Positions 38,723 through 48,318 of a stretch of 64,000 bases of DNA are shown piece by piece (position 1 is the stretch's first letter; every line of letters starts with the position of its first letter). Below the pieces are notes generated by a model, which worked only from the letters and a program-made list of their open reading frames with translations, ran no database searches and had not been told where the DNA came from. Source of the DNA: Nitrospinae bacterium AH_259_B05_G02_I21 (GTDB lineage: Bacteria; JADFOP01). The translations under genes and the position numbers were made by a program. The stretch is from positions 35,999-99,998 of the forward strand of contig JALLOF010000004.1 of the NCBI GenBank assembly GCA_027717595.1. The letters are read 5' to 3'.

Positions 38723-38752
38723 TTGCCTTTCCCGCTCCGGGTGGGGTACTAT
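38723..38752 (+). promoter_or_regulatory. Probable promoter of the menaquinone operon
   Basis: TTGCCT (38723-38728), an 18-base spacer and TACTAT (38747-38752) lie about 50 bases upstream of the ubiD-like gene, divergent from the aldo/keto reductase. Confidence 0.4.
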
Positions 38753-38804
38753 GACGCATTCCTGGCTCGACGTCATTTAGATAAGAAGAAAGGAACCGTC
38801 TCCC

Positions 38805-40268
38805 GTGGCCTATGGTTCACTGAGGGCCTTTGTCGAGCGGCTGGAGGCCGCCGGCGAGTTGGTCCGCATCAAACACCCCGTAAGCCCCATCCTCGAGATC
38901 ACGGAGATTGCCGACCGGGTCGTCAAGGCCGGCGGGCCCGCCCTCCTCTTCGATCAGGTGGAGGATTCGCCCTATCCGTTGCTCATCAACGCCTTCGGGA
39001 GCGAGCGGCGGATGGCCTGGGCCATGGGCTTCGAGGACCTCGCCGAGGCGACCCGGGACATCGAGGACCTGCTTGAGCTGGAGGTCCCCGAGGGCTGGGT
39101 GGACAAGCTCAAGCTCCTGCCGAAGCTCGGCAAGCTCGCCACCTACGCACCCGATACGGTCTCGTCGGGGCCGTGCCAGGAGGTGGTGGAGACCACGCCT
39201 TCGCTCGACGATTTGCCCATCATGCAGTGCTGGCCCAAAGACGGGGGCCGCTACATAACCCTCCCCCAGGTCATCACCCGAAGTCCCCGCGACGGCAAGC
39301 GCAACGTCGGCATGTACCGGATGCAGGTCTTCGACGATCACTCGACCGCCATGCACTGGCAGCTCCACCACGACGCCAACCGCCACTTCCACGAGGCGAC
39401 CCAAATGGGCCTGGAAAGGCTCGAGGTCGCCGTGGCACTCGGGGGCGACCCGGCCCTCACCTACGCCGCCACGGCCCCCGTCCCACCCGGTATGGACGAG
39501 TATCTCTTTGGCGGTTACTTTCGCAAAGAGAAGGTGCGGCTGGTCAAGTGTAAGACCGTGGACCTCGAGGTTCCCGCCAGCGCCGACTTCGTGCTCGAAG
39601 GCTACGTCACGGTGGGCGAGACCCGGACCGAGGGGCCGTTTGGCGACCACACGGGGTTTTACACGGGCCTGGAGGAATTCCCTGTCTTTCGGCTCACGGC
39701 CCTGACCCGCCGTAAGGACCCCATCTACCCCTCCACGATGGTGGGCAAGCCCCTCATGGAGGACGCCTACCTGGGCCTGGCCACCGTTCGTCTGTTCATG
39801 CCCTTTATGAAGATGCAGATTCCCGAGATGGTGGATTTCCACATGTACCCCGAGGCGTGTTTCCACAACCTCGCGATCGTCTCAATCGAGAAGCGCTACC
39901 CCTACCAGGCACGCAAGGTGGTCCACCAGCTTTGGGGCTTGGGCCAGATGATGCTGACCAAATGCATCGTGGTCGTGGACGCCCACATCGACGTGCGCAA
40001 CCCGATCGAAGCCCTCTGGTACGTCTCCGGAAACATCGACGCCCGACGCGACGTCTTCTTCGCCGACGGGCCCGTGGACGTGCTCGACCACGCCTCGCCC
40101 GTGCTGGGGGCGGGCAGCAAGATGGGTATCGACGCCACGAAGAAGCTGCCCGAAGAGGGCCACCCGCGCAAGTGGCCCGAGGAGCTTCGGATGAGCGAGG
40201 AGATGGTCGAGCGGGTCACGGCCCGGTGGAATGAGTACGGCCTTTCCGACATCGTCCCCATGGAGTGA
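38805..40268 (+). CDS. UbiD family decarboxylase, probable menaquinone decarboxylase (MqnL-like)
   Basis: A 487-residue UbiD-type decarboxylase starting at GTG 38805. Conserved parts are the prFMN/metal binding segment NVGMYRMQVFD, the catalytic glutamate region EGPFGDHTGFY, and STMVGKPLMEDAYLG. UbiD enzymes need prenylated FMN made by a UbiX protein, which is not in the window. In the futalosine pathway a UbiD homologue removes the carboxyl group of the naphthoate ring. Position ahead of ubiA-mqnE-mqnA-mqnC supports that role. The next gene starts 7 bases after its stop. Confidence 0.85.
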   Translation: MAYGSLRAFVERLEAAGELVRIKHPVSPILEITEIADRVVKAGGPALLFDQVEDSPYPLLINAFGSERRMAWAMGFEDLAEATRDIEDLLELEVPEGWVDKLKLLPKLGKLATYAPDTVSSGPCQEVVETTPSLDDLPIMQCWPKDGGRYITLPQVITRSPRDGKRNVGMYRMQVFDDHSTAMHWQLHHDANRHFHEATQMGLERLEVAVALGGDPALTYAATAPVPPGMDEYLFGGYFRKEKVRLVKCKTVDLEVPASADFVLEGYVTVGETRTEGPFGDHTGFYTGLEEFPVFRLTALTRRKDPIYPSTMVGKPLMEDAYLGLATVRLFMPFMKMQIPEMVDFHMYPEACFHNLAIVSIEKRYPYQARKVVHQLWGLGQMMLTKCIVVVDAHIDVRNPIEALWYVSGNIDARRDVFFADGPVDVLDHASPVLGAGSKMGIDATKKLPEEGHPRKWPEELRMSEEMVERVTARWNEYGLSDIVPME

Positions 40269-40275
40269 GGCGGCT

Positions 40276-41133
40276 ATGGCCAAGCGCGTGATTCCGCTCA
40301 TCTTTGAGGACATCAAGCTCGCCCACACCGTCTTCGCCATGCCGTTCGCCTTGATGGGTGCGGTGCTGGCGGCCGACGGGGTCCCGGGCCTGTGGGCGCT
40401 CACTTGGATCGTGGTCGCGATGGTGGGAGCCAGAAGCGCTGCGATGGCGTTCAACCGCCTCGTTGATGCCCCCTTCGACGCCACCCACACCAGAACGGCT
40501 GAAAGGCCCCTGCCGTCGGGCAGAGCCAGCCCACGGCACTACATGGCCTTCATTGTCGCCTCGGCAGCCCTCTTTCTGCTGGCCTGCTGGATGCTCAACC
40601 GCCTCGCCCTCGTGCTCTCGCCTCTGGCGCTGGCCATCATCTTGGGCTACTCTTACACCAAGCGCTTCACCCGCTGGAGCCACCTCTGGCTCGGGACGGG
40701 GTTGGCCTGCGCCCCGATCGGTGCGTGGATCGCCATCCGCGGCGAAATCGGGCTGCCCCCACTCCTGCTGGGCCTCGCCGTGGCCTTCTGGGTCGCCGGG
40801 TTCGATACGCTCTACGCCTGCCAGGACGTGGAGCAGGACGCGGCCGCCGGGCTTCACAGCCTTCCCAGGGCGCTGGGGTTGGAGGGAGCGCTTCAGGCCG
40901 CCCGGGCCTTCCACATACTTATGGTGGCGGCCCTATTCGGGCTTCTCTTCGCGGCAGGCTTGGGCTGGATTTATTTCCTTGGGGTTATGGTCACAGTAGG
41001 GCTGCTAGTCTACGAACACGCCCTCGTCAGCCCGGAGGACCTCACGCAACTGCCCGTGGCGTTTTTGCGCATCAACGCTCTTGTGGGCTTCACCCTCCTT
41101 GCGGCCACGGGGATCGAGAGGATCATCCTATGA
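40276..41133 (+). CDS. mqnP: UbiA family prenyltransferase, probable MqnP
   Basis: A 285-residue membrane protein starting at ATG 40276 with about eight hydrophobic helices. The first Asp-rich motif is NRLVDAPFD and the second is DTLYACQDVEQD, both Mg-diphosphate ligands of UbiA enzymes; YSYTKRFTRWSH lies between. It would attach the prenyl chain to the dihydroxynaphthoate ring. Its stop codon overlaps the ATG of mqnE (ATGA), so the genes are coupled. Assignment to menaquinone rather than ubiquinone rests on the mqn neighbours. Confidence 0.88.
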   Translation: MAKRVIPLIFEDIKLAHTVFAMPFALMGAVLAADGVPGLWALTWIVVAMVGARSAAMAFNRLVDAPFDATHTRTAERPLPSGRASPRHYMAFIVASAALFLLACWMLNRLALVLSPLALAIILGYSYTKRFTRWSHLWLGTGLACAPIGAWIAIRGEIGLPPLLLGLAVAFWVAGFDTLYACQDVEQDAAAGLHSLPRALGLEGALQAARAFHILMVAALFGLLFAAGLGWIYFLGVMVTVGLLVYEHALVSPEDLTQLPVAFLRINALVGFTLLAATGIERIIL

Positions 41134-42230
41134 GTGCTCGAGCTTTCTGGAACGATGAGGCCCTCGGGCCCATCGCCGAGAAGGTGGCCGCCGGCGAGAG
41201 GCTGACGGCCGAAGACGGCCTCGTTTTGTTTCATACGCCCGACTTGCTTGGTCTTGGAGCCCTGGCGAACCAGCTCAGGGAGACCTTTCACGGCAACGCG
41301 ACCTACTTCAACCAGAACCGGCACATCAACCCGACCAACATCTGCATCGCCCACTGCCGGTTTTGCGCCTTCGGGCGTGCCCCCAAGGCCGCCGGGGCCT
41401 ACGAGTACTCCATCGAGGAGGTCGTGGAGATGGGCCGCGAGGCCGAAGCCGCCGGGGCCCGGGAGATCCACATCGTGGGCGGCCTCCACCCGGACCTCTC
41501 GCTGGAGTGGTACTGCTCGATGCTGGAGGCGCTGAAGGAGGCCTGCCCGGAGCTTCATCTAAAGGCCTTCACGGCTGTGGAGGTCGACTACTTCACCGAG
41601 CTGGAGGGCCTCTCGGTGGTCGAGGTCCTGGAGCGTCTCACGAAGGCGGGCATGGACTCCATGCCAGGAGGGGGTGCAGAGATTTTCGCCCCCCGGGTCC
41701 ACAAAATCATCTGCCGGCACAAGGCCACCGGTGAGCGCTGGCTCGATATCCACCGGATCGCCCACGGCCTGGGCCTCAAGAGCAACTGCACCATGCTCTA
41801 CGGCCACGTGGAGACGGACGAAGAGCGGGTCGACCACCTCCTGAAGCTTCGAGCCCTCCAGGACGAGACCGGCGGCTTCCAGGCCTTCGTGCCGCTGGTC
41901 TTCCACCCCGATAACACCGCCCTCAGGCGAATCCGCAAGGCAAGCGGGCTCGTGGACCTGCGGGTGATCGCCGTCTCGCGGCTGCTGCTCGACAACATCC
42001 CCCACATCAAGGCCTACTGGATCATGCTCGGGATCAAGACGGCCCAGGTTGCGCTCTCCTTCGGGGCCGACGATCTGGACGGCACGGTGGTCGAGGAGAA
42101 AATCGTCCACGATGCGGGAGCCGACTCCCCCCAGGAAGTCCCGCTCGACGAGCTCGTCCGCCTGATCCGCGCCGCAGGGCGCGAGCCCGTCGAGCGCGAC
42201 ACCGTCTACAACGTCGTCAAACGCTTCTGA
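41130..42230 (+). CDS. mqnE: Aminofutalosine synthase (radical SAM)
   Basis: I start at the ATG at 41130, which overlaps the stop of mqnP (366 residues). The radical-SAM cluster motif is CIAHCRFCAF (CX3CX2C). YFNQNRHINPTNIC, MDSMPGGGAEIF and MLYGHVET are typical of the MqnE/MqnC family. MqnE joins the chorismate-derived enol ether with SAM adenosyl radical chemistry to give 6-amino-6-deoxyfutalosine. It lies next to mqnA, which makes its substrate. Confidence 0.94.
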   Translation: MSARAFWNDEALGPIAEKVAAGERLTAEDGLVLFHTPDLLGLGALANQLRETFHGNATYFNQNRHINPTNICIAHCRFCAFGRAPKAAGAYEYSIEEVVEMGREAEAAGAREIHIVGGLHPDLSLEWYCSMLEALKEACPELHLKAFTAVEVDYFTELEGLSVVEVLERLTKAGMDSMPGGGAEIFAPRVHKIICRHKATGERWLDIHRIAHGLGLKSNCTMLYGHVETDEERVDHLLKLRALQDETGGFQAFVPLVFHPDNTALRRIRKASGLVDLRVIAVSRLLLDNIPHIKAYWIMLGIKTAQVALSFGADDLDGTVVEEKIVHDAGADSPQEVPLDELVRLIRAAGREPVERDTVYNVVKRF

Positions 42231-42245
42231 GGAGCTCCGCGCAGC

Positions 42246-43055
42246 GTGACGCCCTCCCCCATACGACTCGGAATTCACTCTTTCCTGAACGCCATGCCCC
42301 TGGTGTGGCCCCTCATCAAGGGGCAGATGGACCACCCCTTCGAGGTGATCTTCGACGTCCCGGCCCGGCTGGCCGACCGCCTCGCGGCCGGCGAGCTCGA
42401 TGTGGCCATGGTCCCGTCGGTGGAGGTGGCCCGCCACCCCGACTGGCGCCTGGTGCCCGGCTCGGCGATCGCCTCCAATGGGGCCGTGGGCACCGTCCTC
42501 GTCGTCTCGGACAGGCCTCTCAAGGAGGTCCACCGCCTTGCGGTGGACGCCAAGAGCCGAACGAGCATCGTGATGATCGACATCCTCTTTCAGAAGCGTT
42601 TCGGACACCGGCCCGAGCTCGTCCCCATGGAAGACGACCTCGAGGCCATGCTCGCAAGCTGCGAAGCGGCGATGGTGATCGGCAATACCGCCTTCGCGGC
42701 GGTCCGCCTCGAAGGCGAGGGCTACCGGGTTGAAGACCTGGGACGCCAGTGGTATGCTCTCGCCCACATGCCTTTCGTCCACGCCGTCTACGCCGTGCGA
42801 GGAGGGGTTGACCTTGGCCCCGCCGCCGCACTTCTCGCCCAGGCGAAGGAGGGAGGGCTCGCCCAGCTGGAGGCCATCGCCGAGAGCGAGGGCCCATCCC
42901 TCGGTTTATCCCCAGACGAGGCCTTGACCTATCTGCGAGAAAAGATAATCTACGACTTGGGCCCCCGAGAGGTCGCCGGCCTGGAGACCTTCTTGGCTAT
43001 CGGCCGGGAACTCGGACTGCTCGAGGGCCCGGTGGAGCTGCGCTGGTATGAGTAA
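42246..43055 (+). CDS. mqnA: Chorismate dehydratase
   Basis: A 269-residue periplasmic-binding-protein-fold enzyme starting with GTG at 42246 after GAGGAG. The start IRLGIHSFLNAMPLVWPL, LDVAMVPSVEVARHP and the SNGAVGTV segment are characteristic. It removes water from chorismate to give 3-enolpyruvylbenzoate, the first step of the futalosine route. No signal peptide is present, as expected. The mqnC start overlaps its last 8 bases. Confidence 0.93.
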   Translation: MTPSPIRLGIHSFLNAMPLVWPLIKGQMDHPFEVIFDVPARLADRLAAGELDVAMVPSVEVARHPDWRLVPGSAIASNGAVGTVLVVSDRPLKEVHRLAVDAKSRTSIVMIDILFQKRFGHRPELVPMEDDLEAMLASCEAAMVIGNTAFAAVRLEGEGYRVEDLGRQWYALAHMPFVHAVYAVRGGVDLGPAAALLAQAKEGGLAQLEAIAESEGPSLGLSPDEALTYLREKIIYDLGPREVAGLETFLAIGRELGLLEGPVELRWYE

Positions 43056-44130
43056 CCCCACCGTTGAGACGATCCTGGACAAGGCCGTCGCGGGCCAGCG
43101 GCTCTCGAGCGATGAGGCCTTGGGCCTGCTCGAGTCGGAGGACCTTCTGCCCCTTGGGCAAGCGGCCCGTCAGGTGGCTCATCGGCACCACCCCGAAGGG
43201 GTTGTCACCTACATAGTGGACCGGAACGTCAACTACTCCAACGTCTGTAGCGCGGTCTGCACCTTCTGCGCCTTCTACCGAACGCGCGGCCACGAGGAAG
43301 CCTACCTCCTGACCCGCGAGGAAATATACGAGAAGATGGACGAGCTCGCGAGCATGGACGGCCGCCAGGTGCTCATGCAAGGCGGGCTGCACCCGGACCT
43401 GCCGCTAGCCTTCTACGAGGAGTTGCTTTCAGACCTCAAGGCCCGCTATCCCCAGATCAACCTCCACGCCTTCAGCCCGCCGGAGATAATCAACTTCGCC
43501 ACCCTCTACGACCTTTCCGTTCGCGAGGTCATCGGCCGGATGCACGAGGCGGGCCTCGGCTCCATCCCCGGCGGCGGGGCGGAAATCCTCGTCGATTCGG
43601 TCCGCAAACGGATCAGCCACGGCAAGTGCACATCGGCTGAATGGCTCGAGGTCATGGAGACGGCCCACGAGCTTGGGCTCCGGACCACGGCCACCATGAT
43701 GTTCGGCCACGTCGAGACCCTGGCCGATCGGGTGGAGCACCTGATTTCGCTCCGGGACCTGCAGGATAGCACGGGGGGCTTTACCGCCTTCATCTGCTGG
43801 ACCTTCCAGCCCGACAACACCCCCCTCGGCTCACGGCTCAACTACGAGCGGACCACCAGCCACGAGTACCTCAAGACCCAGGCGGTCGCGCGCCTCGTGC
43901 TCGACAACATCGACAACGTCCAGACCTCCTGGGTGACTCAGGGCGAGGAAATCGGCCAGCTCTCGCTGCTGTTTGGGGCCAACGACTTCGGCGGCACGAT
44001 GCTGGAGGAAAACGTGGTCAGCGCCGCCGGCGCCTACTACGACGTCCCCGAGGAGAGGATCCGAGACCTGATAGCCGAGGCGGGCTTCACCCCCAAGCGG
44101 CGCACCACCTTCTACGAGCTGCTGGAGTGA
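43048..44130 (+). CDS. mqnC: Dehypoxanthine futalosine cyclase (radical SAM)
   Basis: A 360-residue radical-SAM enzyme that cyclises dehypoxanthine futalosine. The cluster motif is CSAVCTFCAFYR; YIVDRNVNYSNVC before it and SIPGGGAEIL and MMFGHVETL after it fit MqnC. The ATG at 43048 overlaps mqnA. It has the same fold as its neighbour MqnE but is clearly distinct in sequence. It closes the tight ubiD-ubiA-mqnE-mqnA-mqnC gene run. Confidence 0.94.
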   Translation: MSNPTVETILDKAVAGQRLSSDEALGLLESEDLLPLGQAARQVAHRHHPEGVVTYIVDRNVNYSNVCSAVCTFCAFYRTRGHEEAYLLTREEIYEKMDELASMDGRQVLMQGGLHPDLPLAFYEELLSDLKARYPQINLHAFSPPEIINFATLYDLSVREVIGRMHEAGLGSIPGGGAEILVDSVRKRISHGKCTSAEWLEVMETAHELGLRTTATMMFGHVETLADRVEHLISLRDLQDSTGGFTAFICWTFQPDNTPLGSRLNYERTTSHEYLKTQAVARLVLDNIDNVQTSWVTQGEEIGQLSLLFGANDFGGTMLEENVVSAAGAYYDVPEERIRDLIAEAGFTPKRRTTFYELLE

Positions 44131-44141
44131 GGGTTGCCCCC

Positions 44142-44759
44142 ATGGGTCTGCGGCCTCTGGTCGGACTGGCGGTGGCGGTTATGCTGGCGGCGGCCCCGCT
44201 TCATAGGGCCTCCGCCGCCGAGGCAGGCTTCGTCGAGCTTACCGCCGTCGACATCACGCCACGCTCAGCCCTGACCAGCTCCCAGGTCTCCGTCTTCGGG
44301 TTGCGGTTGAGGATGCCCAAGGAGGCCGTCCTCGAGAACCTCGGACAAAAAGACCTGCTCTGGGGCTACTACAACGGCTACCTGCTGACCGAGAAAAAAT
44401 ACACCGATATCATCTACGTCTACGATCGGCTTAGCTCCGAGGCCGTGGGAGGGGCCCTCCTCCGGCTGAAGTTCGACTCCGAGAGGCGTCTGGCCACCAT
44501 CACCCTCTATCCTGCAATGGGCAACTACCTGGTCGGGCAGAGCAAGTGGCTCGTCGATCAGGAGGTGCTGGAGCCGACGGTCCGCCGCCAACTCCTAGGC
44601 CGGGCCGACAATGTGGAATCCCAGGAGCTGCCCATCATCGACCTCAAGCTCGACATCTTCCACTATCGAGCCCGCGGGTTTCAGATCCGTCACAAGCACT
44701 CCTACTCTAAACGGACCGACGAGGTCTACTTCAGCCTCCTTCCCCCTCAGGCTCCCTAG
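44142..44759 (+). CDS. Secreted hypothetical protein
   Basis: I start at the ATG at 44142, eight bases after GTGAGGG; a GTG at 44127 overlapping the mqnC stop is possible. The 205-residue product begins with a clear signal peptide (about residues 1-25, ending ASAAEA). The mature part is rich in beta-strand-like segments (GLRLRMPKEAVLENLG, YTDIIYVYDRL, RLATITLYPAMG) without known motifs. It is probably periplasmic. The close distance to mqnC suggests co-transcription, but I cannot name a function. Confidence 0.6.
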   Translation: MGLRPLVGLAVAVMLAAAPLHRASAAEAGFVELTAVDITPRSALTSSQVSVFGLRLRMPKEAVLENLGQKDLLWGYYNGYLLTEKKYTDIIYVYDRLSSEAVGGALLRLKFDSERRLATITLYPAMGNYLVGQSKWLVDQEVLEPTVRRQLLGRADNVESQELPIIDLKLDIFHYRARGFQIRHKHSYSKRTDEVYFSLLPPQAP

Positions 44760-44817
44760 CTTGGCCCTTCCGCCCCCAGGAGGGGGGGGGGCGCACCCCC
44801 TAAGGCCCCTTTCCACC

Positions 44818-44846
44818 TTGCGAGGACAAGGGTTTTGCTATATATT
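44818..44846 (+). promoter_or_regulatory. Probable promoter of the glycine-zipper gene
   Basis: TTGCGA (44818-44823), a 17-base spacer and TATATT (44841-44846) lie 46 bases upstream of the GTG start. Confidence 0.5.
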
Positions 44847-44892
44847 GAACATGATGGAGGAGAGTTAAAACGCGGACAAGGAGGGAGTTATC

Positions 44893-45363
44893 GTGCGATA
44901 TTTGACTGTCATCGTCGCCGTGGCGGCCCTTTTGGCGGCGCCCCTGCCGGCCGGGGCCCAGCAGCAGCCGGCGCCCCTCGGCGGGTCGAACGCCGCGCAG
45001 GGCGCCATCGGTGGGGCCCTCCTCGGTGGGGTCTCAGGGGCCCTCATCGGAACGGCGGTCAAGCACAAGGGCAAGCGGCAAACCGGCACGGGAGCCCTGA
45101 TCGGCGCCGGTGCTGGAGCCCTGCTGGGCGGGATGAGTGGCGCCCAGAAAGACGCCGCCGCCCGGCAGCAGCAGGCCGACCAGCCCGTTGTCTACCAGCA
45201 GCAGCCCGGCTACGGGGGCCAGCCTGGATACACAGGCCAGCCCGGCACCTATGGAACTCCGCCTGCTCAGAGCGCCGATCAGCTCGAGTTGGAGCGGCTG
45301 CGCCAGCGGAATCTGGAGCTCGAACTAGAGCTCGAGCGGATGCGCAGCCAGCAGCAGCGCTAG
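44893..45363 (+). CDS. Glycine-zipper outer-membrane or periplasmic protein
   Basis: A 156-residue protein starting with GTG at 44893 after AAGGAGGG. A signal peptide covers about residues 1-23 (cut after AGA). Two glycine-zipper helices follow, GAIGGALLGGVSGALIG and GALIGAGAGALLGGMSGA, separated by a basic turn HKGKRQTG; this is the Gly-zipper/SlyB-like fold that packs into membranes. A Gln/Pro/Gly/Tyr-rich linker and a C-terminal coiled coil (LELERLRQRNLELELELER) complete it. It resembles envelope stress lipoproteins, but there is no lipobox cysteine. A terminator follows. Confidence 0.8.
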   Translation: MRYLTVIVAVAALLAAPLPAGAQQQPAPLGGSNAAQGAIGGALLGGVSGALIGTAVKHKGKRQTGTGALIGAGAGALLGGMSGAQKDAAARQQQADQPVVYQQQPGYGGQPGYTGQPGTYGTPPAQSADQLELERLRQRNLELELELERMRSQQQR

Positions 45364-45392
45364 CCGCGGCCCAACCAGTCCACCACGAACCT

Positions 45393-45430
45393 AAGCCCAG
45401 ACTCGACGGGCGGGTCTGGGCTTTCGTTTG
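45393..45430 (+). terminator. Intrinsic terminator after the glycine-zipper gene
   Basis: AAGCCCAGAC (45393-45402) pairs with GTCTGGGCTT (45414-45423), followed by a T-rich tail to 45429. Confidence 0.8.
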
Positions 45431-45450
45431 TCTGAAGGGCGTAACAACGC

Positions 45451-46761
45451 ATGACGGAGCGCCACCTCCCGGGCCGCACAGAGCCACGGGCTGAGTCGGC
45501 CCCTGGCCGGACCCTCTTCGCCGCCGACTGGGTCGTGCCCGTCGCCTCGCCCCCCATTCCCGAAGGGGGGGTGCTGGTGGAGGGCCCACGGATCGTCGAG
45601 GTAGGCCGGGCCGAGGACCTCCGGCGGGCCGGCCTCGACGAGATCAGGGAGCTGGCCGGCCACCTGCTTGTGCCGGGCCTGGTGAACGCCCACACCCACC
45701 TGGAGCTCTCCTTCCTTCGAGGCCGACTAAGCCCCGGGATGCCTTTTGATGCGTGGATCGAGGCCATGGTGGGAGCGGTGCGCGGAGCCGATGAGGCGAC
45801 CCTCGCCGAGGCCGCCCGGTCGGGGATGAGGGAGGTCATCTCCAACGGCATCACGGCCGTGGGCGACATCTCCCGCGGCGGTCTTTCCTGCCCGATAATG
45901 GCCGAGGCGGGCCTCAAGGGGACGGTCTTCATCGAGGTTCTCGGGTTCCACCCCGACCAGGAATCGAAGGCCCTGGAGGGGGCGGCCGGGGCGCTGGAGC
46001 GGCTCACCAGCAGGCCCTTTGAGGCCGTTCGCGTTGGGGTTTCCCCGCACGCGCCTTACTCCACCTCGCCGGTGCTCTATCGTGCCTCAGCCGATTTGGC
46101 CCGCCGCCGTGGCCTCCCCCTGGCCGTCCACCTGGCCGAGACCCCCGAGGAGGAACGCTTCACCCAGGAGGGCCGGGGTCCGCTCAGGGACCTGCTCGAG
46201 CGCTTCGGCGTCTGGGACGAAGCCTTTTCCATCCCACGCTGCTCGCCCGTCGCCTACCTCGAGCGGCTGGGAGTGTTAGCCGGGGCGCTCGCCGTCCACT
46301 GCAACACGCTGGACGATGAGGACGACATCGGGCGCCTCCGGAACGCCGGGGGCCGGGTGGTCCTCTGTCCCGGAGGCAACGCCTGGTTCGGCAGGCCCGC
46401 CCGCCATCCCGTGGCTCGGCTGCTCGAGGCCGGTGTGCCCTGCGCGCTCGGGACCGACAGCCTCGCCAGCAACGACCGGCTCGATATGTTGGCCGAGATG
46501 AGCCTCTGCGCCGCCGCCCACCCGGAAATCCCCGCCGAGACGGTCCTCCACATGGCGACCGACTGGGCCGCAGAGGCCCTTGGGCTCGCCGAGGTCTGCG
46601 GTAGCCTCGAGGCCGGAAAGGCCGCCGATCTTGCGGCCCTGCGGCTCCCATCAAGTGGCGTGCAAGAGCCCGTCTCATGGGTCGTAGCCGAAGCGACGGG
46701 CGAAGACGTAGCCCTTGTGCTAATCGATGGAGAGGTGGTGCATCAGGACGGCAGAAGCTAA
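45451..46761 (+). CDS. COG0402-type amidohydrolase, candidate aminofutalosine deaminase (MqnX-like)
   Basis: A 436-residue metal-dependent deaminase. Ligands are HTHLE (metal-binding His pair), GVSPHAPYST, HLAETPEE and the final GTDSLASND with the catalytic Asp; an AVHCNTLDDEDD segment lies between. The family includes adenine-nucleoside deaminases, and some members deaminate 6-aminodeoxyfutalosine in the menaquinone route. No other gene for that step is in the window, and this one follows the mqn genes on the same strand, so MqnX is the best guess. A terminator separates it from the mqn run, which weakens but does not exclude the link. Confidence 0.75.
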   Translation: MTERHLPGRTEPRAESAPGRTLFAADWVVPVASPPIPEGGVLVEGPRIVEVGRAEDLRRAGLDEIRELAGHLLVPGLVNAHTHLELSFLRGRLSPGMPFDAWIEAMVGAVRGADEATLAEAARSGMREVISNGITAVGDISRGGLSCPIMAEAGLKGTVFIEVLGFHPDQESKALEGAAGALERLTSRPFEAVRVGVSPHAPYSTSPVLYRASADLARRRGLPLAVHLAETPEEERFTQEGRGPLRDLLERFGVWDEAFSIPRCSPVAYLERLGVLAGALAVHCNTLDDEDDIGRLRNAGGRVVLCPGGNAWFGRPARHPVARLLEAGVPCALGTDSLASNDRLDMLAEMSLCAAAHPEIPAETVLHMATDWAAEALGLAEVCGSLEAGKAADLAALRLPSSGVQEPVSWVVAEATGEDVALVLIDGEVVHQDGRS

Positions 46762-46825
46762 GCTAGGGAGAGGGCGTTGGCAGGGTGACTTGGGGTCAAA
46801 CGACGGGCCCGCAGGTTATATTCCA

Positions 46826-47854
<1,029 letters not shown>

Positions 47855-47926
47855 AGCCGTCATCCTCCCCCACCCACCGTGCCAACGGGTGGCGGGTCGC
47901 CTCCTTCCCCTCCTTCGAGCGGGACC

Positions 47927-48283
47927 TCAGTTGGGCGGCAAGACCTTGCGGACCATGGCCTTGAGTTCGTCCATGTCCGCCGACTTCACGACATAGGCGT
48001 CGGAGGCCCACACGCTGAAGTCCTGCTTGTGCTCGCCGTAGGCCGTGACGATGACAACCGGCAGGTCCCGGTCTTGTTCCCGAAGGAGCCGAAGAAATTC
48101 AATCCCGTCGATCCCCGGCATCCGAATATCCAGGGTGATGAGATCGGGCCGTTGAGCTTCGATCTGGGCCATCGCCTCCTCGGCCGAGGCCGCCACGGCC
48201 ACCTCGTATCCCTCCTCGGCGAACTCCTCTTTGTACAGCAGCCGGATGTTCTCTTCATCGTCGACGACAAGAATCCGTTTCAT
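47927..48283 (-). CDS. Single-domain response regulator
   Basis: A 118-residue CheY-like receiver starting at the ATG at 48283. The acidic pocket is VVDDEE, the phospho-acceptor Asp is in LDIRMPG, the switch Thr in VTAYG, and a late lysine in VVKSADMDEL. There is no output domain, so it must signal through protein contacts or act in a phosphorelay. It follows the triple-GAF kinase by 35 bases on the same strand and precedes pfk. Confidence 0.92.
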   Translation of the reverse strand: MKRILVVDDEENIRLLYKEEFAEEGYEVAVAASAEEAMAQIEAQRPDLITLDIRMPGIDGIEFLRLLREQDRDLPVVIVTAYGEHKQDFSVWASDAYVVKSADMDELKAMVRKVLPPN

Positions 48284-48318
48284 GACCACCAATCCCCTTT
48301 GAGATGCAGGTTACAGCG

